From Abditibacteriota bacterium (lineage in GTDB: Bacteria > Armatimonadota > UBA5829), in NCBI GenBank assembly GCA_017959625.1, contig JAGDAG010000106.1, positions 1-5,386 of the forward strand: DNA of 5,386 nucleotides. The letters are read 5' to 3'. Below, piece by piece: positions 1 through 4,675 of the stretch (positions are counted from its first letter, which is position 1; every line of letters starts with the position of its first letter). The notes under the pieces are model-generated. The model made no database searches. It saw nothing but the letters and a program-made list of their open reading frames with translations, and was not told the DNA's origin. The position numbers were made by a program, and so were the translations under genes.

Positions 1-50
1 GCAGGTTTTTGGTTCACTTTTTGTGCCTCTTGCGCTCTGTTTCTACACCC

Positions 51-79
51 ATTATACCACCTGCGGGCGGGAAAAGCAA
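51..79 (-). promoter_or_regulatory. Probable leftward promoter for a gene beyond the left edge
   Basis: Read on the minus strand, 56-51 is an exact TATAAT preceded by TGG, which makes an extended -10 (TGnTATAAT). Exactly 17 bases upstream, 79-74 reads TTGCTT, which keeps the TTG of the -35 consensus. The transcript would run left out of the window. A possible start lies at 17-15 on the minus strand (GTG, then codons for N, Q, K, P), with an AAGAGG ribosome-binding-like sequence at 31-26 and 8 bases of spacing. Only 17 coding bases would be visible, so no gene is called. The promoter is inferred from motif match and spacing alone. Confidence 0.5.
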
Positions 80-120
80 CAGCGCCGGAGTCCGGGCGGA
101 AATGCTCAATAGCGCTCCGC

Positions 121-226
121 GTCATCCCGGCGGAAGTCCCGGCTGCCCGGGTCATCCCGGCGGTTCGCCTTTGGGCGAACCGTTATGAGATCTCCCTGTC
201 GTTGCCCAGCGCCGGCATACCGGCGG
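121..226. repeat. Cluster of short GC-rich direct repeats in the intergenic region
   Basis: The 13-mer GTCATCCCGGCGG occurs exactly at 121-133 and again at 151-163. A degenerate third copy at 216-226 reads CATACCGGCGG, matching 10 of the 11 overlapping bases. A related string, GTCCGGGCGGAAA, lies just upstream near 90-102. The copies sit between two divergent promoters (51-79 and 263-291) and no ORF explains them. They could be a dispersed intergenic repeat of this genome, binding sites for a regulator of one of the flanking promoters, or chance in GC-rich DNA. The exact repetition is seen directly; any function is unknown. Confidence 0.5.
161..182. other. Perfect 9-bp hairpin next to the direct repeats
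   Basis: CGGTTCGCC (161-169) and GGCGAACCG (174-182) are exact inverted repeats around the 4-base loop TTTG; a G-T pair at 160/183 could extend the stem. The left arm starts inside the second 13-mer repeat. A smaller GC-only hairpin (CCGGG at 147-151 with CCCGG at 156-160) directly precedes it, so the two form a tandem. No T-run follows on either strand, so it does not look like a standard intrinsic terminator. It may be the remnant of a small palindromic repeat element or an operator. Confidence 0.5.
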
Positions 227-262
227 AAAAACGCGGGTTTTTCCCCGAAAAGAGCTCTCCCC

Positions 263-291
263 TTTTATTGCGCGGCGATTTATAGTATAAT
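263..291 (+). promoter_or_regulatory. Probable promoter of the DUF6785-GH38 operon
   Basis: An exact TATAAT lies at 286-291, 33 bases before the ATG of the membrane protein gene. The -35 is weak: 17 bases upstream is TTTTAT (263-268), and a TTATTG (265-270) at 15 bases is the alternative. The -10 is followed by GAAA, as at the xylB promoter further right. The poor -35 suggests modest basal activity or dependence on an activator, but that is inference. Confidence 0.6.
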
Positions 292-324
292 GAAATTGAT
301 ACTAACGTTTTCCGGGGAGAACCA

Positions 325-2229
325 ATGAACAAAATTACTCTGCGTTCGATCATCATCTCGCTGATAATCATGCCCTTTCACATATATCTTATTTTTGAAA
401 GCGAGCTGGTGCTTTACCATTCACAGATAACCTGTTTTCCCCTGTTTTACACCTCGGTGTTCATTCTGCTCATGCTGTGTCTGGGCAACCTGCTCCTCAA
501 GAAGCTGTGTCCCTCCAAAGCCCTTACCAGGGCGGAGCTCATCACCATATACGCCGCCTCCAACATAAGCGTAGTCTGGGTGAGCCACGACTTCATGCAG
601 GTCCTCATCAACGGCATGTGCTACGGCATGCGCTACGCCACGGCGGAAAACAACTGGTTCAACCTGATAATCAACCGGACCCCCGACTGGGCCATCATCA
701 AGGACAAGGCGGCGGTGGACGCCTTCTACCTGGGCAACGAAAACTTTTTCCAGTGGAAATACGTGTCTGCGTGGCTGAAGCCCATGGCCTGCTGGAGCGG
801 CTTCGTTTTGATAATGTTCTACGTGATGATGTGCATGAACACCATCATACGCCGCCAGTGGATCGAGAACGAAAAGCTGTCCTATCCCCTGACTGCCATC
901 CCCGTATCCATGACCGAAAACACGGAAGGCTTTTTCCGGAACAGGCTGCTCTACGTGGGCATATTCCTGTCCATCGCCTTTTCCCTGCTGCAGGGGTTGT
1001 CGTCCGTCTTCCCCTCCTTCCCGGTGATGAGCTTCAGGGATATGAACGTCAGCACCTACATAGTAAACCCGCCCTGGAACGCCATAGGCAACATGCCCAT
1101 CAGAGTGTATCCCATCGTCATAGGCATACTGTATCTGATACCCACCGACCTGTGCTTTTCGCTGTTTTTCTTCTACCTGCTCTTCAAGGCCGAATGCGTC
1201 TTCGGAGCGATAGCGGGCATCAACTCCATACCCTATTATCCGTTTTTGAAGGAGCAGTCCTCCGGCGCCATCATAGGCATATTCGTATTCACTATATACT
1301 TCAGCCGGTATCACCTCCTGAACGTGGTGAAGACAGTGTTCTCCGGCCGGGATATCCCCCGGGACCCCGATGAGGTCATGTCCTACAGAGTCGCGTTCTG
1401 GGGAATGATCATCGGCATCACCTGCATGATAATGTTCACCAGGGCCCTTGGAGCGAACCTGTTTTTCGCCACCCTCCTTATCTGGGGCTATTTCATAGTG
1501 TGCCTCTCGGTGAACCGGGTGCGGGCGGAATCCGGCACCCCCAATCACGACATAGACAGCTCGGGCATAGTGGCTATGCTCAGGGTGAACGCCGGCAGCA
1601 CCAACATGGGGCCCGGAAACATCATAGCCTCGGAGCTGAGCAGCTGGTACAACCGCTCCTTCCGCTCCAATATGATGCCCATCCAGATGGAGACCATGTT
1701 TATGACCCGCACGGCGGGGATCGGGCAAAAAAGCGCGGCCCTCTTCATAGGCTTTATCACCCTGATGGGCCTCTTCATAGGCGTTTCCCTCATGCTGTGG
1801 CTCTATTACAAGCTGGGCGCCGCCAACAGGATAAGCCACGTGGCCAATATCTTCGGCTCGGAGATATACAACCAGATCAATTCGCAGCTCAAGAACGGCA
1901 CGCTTTTGAGCTCCAACGGCGTCATCGCCATATTCTGCGGCTTCGTCATTTATTCGCTGCTGGCCATTGCCAGGGTGAAATTCATAGGCTTCCCCCTGCA
2001 CCCGGTGGCCTACGCCATGAGCGGCTCCTGGTGCATCACATACATCTGGCTCAGCGCCATCATAGCCTGGATCACCAAGACCGTGATCCTGAGATACGGC
2101 GGCATGAGGGTCTTTCTCAGGGCCATGCCCCTGTTTCTGGGCCTGATACTGGGCGACTGCATCTCCGGCACCGTGTGGTGCATCATCGCCGCCATACTGG
2201 GCACGCCGACACATTCGATATTCCCATAG
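325..2229 (+). CDS. DUF6785-type polytopic inner membrane protein, function unknown
   Basis: This 634-residue protein is very hydrophobic, with about 12 membrane segments by eye: roughly 7-25, 38-58, 154-174, 206-225, 259-288, 313-333, 355-372, 377-397, 470-494, 531-550, 566-586 and 602-625. There is no cleavable signal peptide, as expected for a multi-spanning inner membrane protein. It resembles from memory the DUF6784/DUF6785 proteins: LTRAELITIYAAS near 68-80, the tryptophan-rich stretch to about 160, RRQWIENEKLSYPL at 176-189, and RAESGTPNHDID at 400-411. Length also fits that family (about 600-680). The start is ATG 325, with GGGGAG at 314-319 five bases upstream. It is the first gene of an operon, with the GH38 mannosidase following after 16 bases. 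The biochemical role is not known; a solute transporter or membrane glycan-handling protein is a guess from topology and partner. The family call rests on recalled motifs, not a search. Confidence 0.82.
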   Translation: MNKITLRSIIISLIIMPFHIYLIFESELVLYHSQITCFPLFYTSVFILLMLCLGNLLLKKLCPSKALTRAELITIYAASNISVVWVSHDFMQVLINGMCYGMRYATAENNWFNLIINRTPDWAIIKDKAAVDAFYLGNENFFQWKYVSAWLKPMACWSGFVLIMFYVMMCMNTIIRRQWIENEKLSYPLTAIPVSMTENTEGFFRNRLLYVGIFLSIAFSLLQGLSSVFPSFPVMSFRDMNVSTYIVNPPWNAIGNMPIRVYPIVIGILYLIPTDLCFSLFFFYLLFKAECVFGAIAGINSIPYYPFLKEQSSGAIIGIFVFTIYFSRYHLLNVVKTVFSGRDIPRDPDEVMSYRVAFWGMIIGITCMIMFTRALGANLFFATLLIWGYFIVCLSVNRVRAESGTPNHDIDSSGIVAMLRVNAGSTNMGPGNIIASELSSWYNRSFRSNMMPIQMETMFMTRTAGIGQKSAALFIGFITLMGLFIGVSLMLWLYYKLGAANRISHVANIFGSEIYNQINSQLKNGTLLSSNGVIAIFCGFVIYSLLAIARVKFIGFPLHPVAYAMSGSWCITYIWLSAIIAWITKTVILRYGGMRVFLRAMPLFLGLILGDCISGTVWCIIAAILGTPTHSIFP

Positions 2230-2245
2230 GAAAAAGGAACACGCC

Positions 2246-4303
2246 ATGAAAACACTGCACATGATAGCCAACTCCCACATAGACCCCGTATGGCTGTGGG
2301 ACAAATACGAAGGCATAGACGAGGTGATAAACACCTTCCGGTCCGCCTGCGACCGGCTGGACGAGAATCCGGATCTGCGCTTTACCGCCAGCTCCGTGAT
2401 GTTTTACAAATGGACCAAAGAGCTGGCCCCGGACGTATTCGCCCGCATAAAAAAATACGTGGCGGAGGGAAGATGGGAGGCCGTGGGCAGATGGCTGGTG
2501 GAACACGACGTGAACCTGCCCCTTGCCGAAAGCTTTGACAACTCCATCCGCATATCCACGGAATTCACCCGCAGGGAATTCGGCGAGACGAGCCCCGTGG
2601 CCTACTGTCCCGACACCTTCGGGCACCCCGCCACCCTGCCGGAGATCCTTTGGGACAGGGGCTTCCGGTACTACGTGTTCTGCCGCCCCGGCGCCCACGA
2701 AAAGGACCTGCCCTCCAACCTGTTCCGGTGGGAGCACAACGGCAAAAGCATCCTGTGCCTCAGGCTGAAATACCATTACTGCCAGGGGCGGGAGCCGGAC
2801 ACCGAAAAGACAAAGGAGCTCATCCGCGACCCCGACATATGGTTCGGCGATACCGGCTGCTTTTTCTTCGGCGTGGGCGACCACGGCGGCGGCCCTTCCA
2901 AGAAGGAGATAGCCGCCTATACCCGCCTCCGGGACGAATCCAGGGACGTACAGATAAAATTCTCCACCTGCCTGGAGTTCTTCAAGGAAGCGGAAAAACT
3001 GCCGGATATCCCCACAGTCACCGGGGACCTGCATATGCACGCCATCGGCTGCTACTCGGTGAACCGCATGCTCAAGGAAGGGGTGCGCAACTCGGAAAGG
3101 GCTCTCGGCTATACCCGACGCATGCTTGACGCCGCCGGCATGGAAAAAGACCTGTCGGAGCTGTGGGAAACGGTGGTCTTCAACGAGTTCCACGACATCC
3201 TTCCGGGCTCCTGCAGCCCCGCCGCCGCCCGGCAGGCGGCGATGGAGCTCAGCCGGGTCCGGTCCGAAGCCATGGATACCGCCTATACCGCCGCCAAGAA
3301 GCTGTCCGGGCAGATACCCGTCAGGTTCAACGAAGGAGAGTTCCGTATATTCAACTCCCTCCCCTTCCCCGTCAGGGCTCCCTTTGAAGTGGAAAGCTTT
3401 ATGTATTACAGGGAAGGCGCCTCCTTCGTGCGGCAGGACGGCTCCGAGGTGCCGGCGCAGATGATCACCCCCTCGGTGTTTTGCGCCAACAGGCGCTGGC
3501 TTTTTGTGGACGAGATACCCGCCCGGTCCATGGCCTGCTACGCCTTCGATTCCTCCCGCAAGACGGAAAGGCGCGAGGACTTCCGCTTTTCCGAGGGCGA
3601 CGGCGCAAGCCTGGGCTCCAAGGAGGCAAAGGGGCTGAACCTCTGCCTTGACGGACGGCCTCTCTTTGCCCGGCCTCTGTCCCTGACGGTTTACAGAGAC
3701 GAGTCGGACACCTGGTCCCACGGCATAGACGGCTATCACTACGGCACCGACGGCGAATTTGCCGTGACGGGCGTCACCCGCAGCGAGGGAGACCTGGCCT
3801 CCTTTGTACTTTACAGGCTGGCATACAAGACCAGCGAGGCGGAGATACTTGTCATCCTCTACAAAGACCTGCCCTGCGCCGACGTCCGCATCCACGTGAA
3901 CTGGGCCGAAAAGCAAAAGGTGCTGAAGCTGATCCTCTCTCCCGCCGAAGAGTATGAAAGCATCATCTGCCAGGGCGCCGGAGGCTCTATAGAGAAGCGC
4001 ACGGTGGAAAAGGAGGAGCCCCTCCACGGCTGGATGCTATTGGGCAGGCTGGGGCTGTGCCAGAAGGGGGCCTACGCCTTCAGCAGGGAAAACAGCCGGG
4101 ATACCGCCGTCACCCTGGTGAGGAGCTCCCTGTTCGGCTACGATCAGGGCTTCCCCCCCGACTACAGCGGGCCGGTTCACCATACGGACATGGGCGAACA
4201 CGATTTTGCCCTGAGGTTCTTTTACGACATTTCGGCGGAGGAGCTGGAGAAAGAAACGCAGATCTTCACGGAGCCCTTCGGAGTATTGAGGGAAAACAGT
4301 TAA
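2246..4303 (+). CDS. Glycoside hydrolase family 38 alpha-mannosidase, cytoplasmic, short form
   Basis: GH38 enzymes are zinc-dependent retaining alpha-mannosidases that release mannose from non-reducing ends. The N-terminal barrel has the expected motifs: SHIDPVWLW (10-18), supplying zinc ligands H11 and D13; YCPDTFGHP (120-128), where D123 is the expected nucleophile and zinc ligand; GVGDHGGGP (209-217), where D212 is probably acid/base; and NEFHDILPGSC (313-323), where H316 is the fourth zinc ligand. The helical middle region covers about 270-350 and the beta-rich C-terminal part about 360-685. At 685 residues it is shorter than most bacterial members (about 800-1050), so a late beta domain is probably missing. 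There is no signal peptide, since the catalytic motif begins at residue 10; it should act in the cytoplasm on imported or endogenous mannosides. The start is ATG 2246, with AAAGGA seven bases upstream. It lies 16 bases after the membrane protein gene and is presumably co-transcribed. The ORF is intact. The family is firm; the substrate linkage is not predictable here. Confidence 0.93.
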   Translation: MKTLHMIANSHIDPVWLWDKYEGIDEVINTFRSACDRLDENPDLRFTASSVMFYKWTKELAPDVFARIKKYVAEGRWEAVGRWLVEHDVNLPLAESFDNSIRISTEFTRREFGETSPVAYCPDTFGHPATLPEILWDRGFRYYVFCRPGAHEKDLPSNLFRWEHNGKSILCLRLKYHYCQGREPDTEKTKELIRDPDIWFGDTGCFFFGVGDHGGGPSKKEIAAYTRLRDESRDVQIKFSTCLEFFKEAEKLPDIPTVTGDLHMHAIGCYSVNRMLKEGVRNSERALGYTRRMLDAAGMEKDLSELWETVVFNEFHDILPGSCSPAAARQAAMELSRVRSEAMDTAYTAAKKLSGQIPVRFNEGEFRIFNSLPFPVRAPFEVESFMYYREGASFVRQDGSEVPAQMITPSVFCANRRWLFVDEIPARSMACYAFDSSRKTERREDFRFSEGDGASLGSKEAKGLNLCLDGRPLFARPLSLTVYRDESDTWSHGIDGYHYGTDGEFAVTGVTRSEGDLASFVLYRLAYKTSEAEILVILYKDLPCADVRIHVNWAEKQKVLKLILSPAEEYESIICQGAGGSIEKRTVEKEEPLHGWMLLGRLGLCQKGAYAFSRENSRDTAVTLVRSSLFGYDQGFPPDYSGPVHHTDMGEHDFALRFFYDISAEELEKETQIFTEPFGVLRENS

Positions 4304-4311
4304 CGCAAAAA

Positions 4312-4347
4312 ATGCGATTTGCAAAAGCAAATCGCATATCTTTTTTT
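4312..4347. terminator. Strong intrinsic terminator, probably bidirectional, between converging genes
   Basis: ATGCGATTTGC (4312-4322) and GCAAATCGCAT (4327-4337) form a perfect 11-bp stem with an AAAA loop. On the plus strand ATC and then seven T (4341-4347) follow, giving a standard terminator 8 bases after the mannosidase stop codon. On the minus strand the same stem is followed by five T (complement of 4311-4307), so it can also end the leftward tRNA transcript, whose CCA end lies 11 bases away. One hairpin thus insulates both operons. The minus-strand T-run is shorter, so termination there may be weaker. Confidence 0.9.
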
Positions 4348-4348
4348 C

Positions 4349-4424
4349 TGGTGGAGGATAACGGGCTCGAACCGTTGACCTACTGCGTGCAAGGCAATCG
4401 CTCTCCCAGCTGAGCTAATCCCCC
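4349..4424 (-). tRNA. tRNA-Ala (anticodon TGC)
   Basis: The 76-base gene on the minus strand folds into a full cloverleaf. The acceptor stem is GGGGGAT/ATCCTCC, the D arm is GCTC/GAGC, the anticodon stem is ATTGC/GCAGT (one G-U pair), and the T arm is AACGG-TTCGAGC-CCGTT. The anticodon loop is CTTGCAC, with TGC at 4391-4389, reading GCA and by wobble other alanine codons. The third acceptor pair is G3-U70, the classic alanine identity element, which confirms the call. The discriminator is A and CCA is encoded (4351-4349). It is the second gene of a two-tRNA operon, four bases after tRNA-Ile, and is followed by the shared terminator. Confidence 0.98.
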
Positions 4425-4428
4425 GGGA

Positions 4429-4505
4429 TGGTGGGCCTAATTGGATTCGAACCAATGACCTCGCCCTTATCAGGGGCGCGCTCTAACCAACTGAGCTATA
4501 AGCCC
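4429..4505 (-). tRNA. tRNA-Ile (anticodon GAT)
   Basis: The 77-base gene on the minus strand has a complete cloverleaf: acceptor stem GGGCTTA/TAGGCCC, D arm GCTC/GAGC, anticodon stem CGCCC/GGGCG, T arm ATTGG-TTCGAAT-CCAAT, discriminator A and encoded CCA. The anticodon loop is CTGATAA, so the anticodon is GAT, which decodes ATC and ATT but not ATA. It is the first gene of the tRNA operon. The Ile(GAT)-Ala(TGC) order is that of many 16S-23S rRNA spacers, but here neither side of the pair within the window is rRNA. Confidence 0.98.
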
Positions 4506-4516
4506 ATTCCGAAGAC

Positions 4517-4532
4517 GCCGGTTTTTTCCGGC
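4517..4532 (-). other. Small hairpin at the predicted 5' end of the tRNA precursor
   Basis: On the minus strand GCCGG (4532-4528), six A, and CCGGC (4521-4517) form a 5-bp GC stem. With the -10 at 4545-4540, transcription should start close to 4533, so this hairpin would be at or next to the extreme 5' end of the transcript and about 11 bases before mature tRNA-Ile. It could affect transcript stability or RNase P processing. The stem is short, so chance is possible. Confidence 0.35.
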
Positions 4533-4539
4533 AATTATT

Positions 4540-4586
4540 ATTATACTATCATCATCCGCGCCTTGTCAATACGTTTTGCAAAAAAA
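4540..4586 (-). promoter_or_regulatory. Strong tRNA operon promoter with consensus boxes and UP element
   Basis: On the minus strand an exact TTGACA (4569-4564) and an exact TATAAT (4545-4540) are separated by 18 bases. Directly upstream, 4586-4574 reads seven T, GC, then four A, which fits the TTTT-nn-AAA core of the bacterial UP element that contacts the RNA polymerase alpha subunits; it ends four bases before the -35. All three parts together are typical of stable RNA promoters. The region just after the -10 is AT-rich (AATAATT), unlike the GC-rich discriminator of stringently controlled E. coli tRNA promoters. Confidence 0.85.
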
Positions 4587-4613
4587 CATACGGGCCGGCG
4601 CCGCAAAAAACCG

Positions 4614-4642
4614 TTGCGGACAGCGCGCTTGTATGCTATAAT
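4614..4642 (+). promoter_or_regulatory. Promoter of xylB with extended -10
   Basis: TATAAT at 4637-4642 is preceded by TGC, giving a full extended -10 (TGnTATAAT). TTGCGG at 4614-4619 is a partial -35 at the ideal 17-base spacing. It lies back to back with the tRNA promoter, with 44 bases between the two -35 boxes. The predicted start is close to 4650, about 26 bases before the xylB ATG, giving a short leader that holds only the ribosome binding site. No operator palindrome or cre-like site was recognised in this gap. Confidence 0.75.
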
Positions 4643-4675
4643 GAAAATAACTCACCTTTTTACGGAGGCAGCACA

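Noticed and set aside
227..247. AAAAAC/GTTTTT inverted repeat as a possible terminator before the operon promoter
   Set aside because: The stem is only 6 bp and mostly A-T, and it is followed by CCCCG, not a T-run.
183..371. A 62-codon minus-strand ORF across the operon promoter
   Set aside because: It overlaps the -10 box, the ribosome binding site and the start of the membrane protein gene, and has no convincing signals of its own.
421..2334. A 637-codon ORF on the minus strand opposite the membrane protein gene
   Set aside because: It is a shadow of the real gene: no ribosome binding site or promoter fits, its composition is rich in H, G, A and E without recognisable domains, and the plus-strand frame has clear membrane segments and family motifs.
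2183..4027. A 614-codon ORF on the minus strand opposite the mannosidase gene
   Set aside because: The plus strand encodes an unambiguous GH38 enzyme. The antisense frame stays open because of GC-rich codon use and has no domain-like features.
4057..4413. Plus-strand ORF ending in LVEDNGLEPLTYCVQGNRSPS
   Set aside because: Its C-terminal part is the reverse complement of tRNA-Ala, a well-known source of spurious proteins in databases; the rest overlaps the mannosidase gene in another frame.
4349..4505. tRNA genes as an attachment site for an integrated element
   Set aside because: No integrase gene, no duplicated tRNA 3' end and no foreign-looking block are visible on either side within the window.
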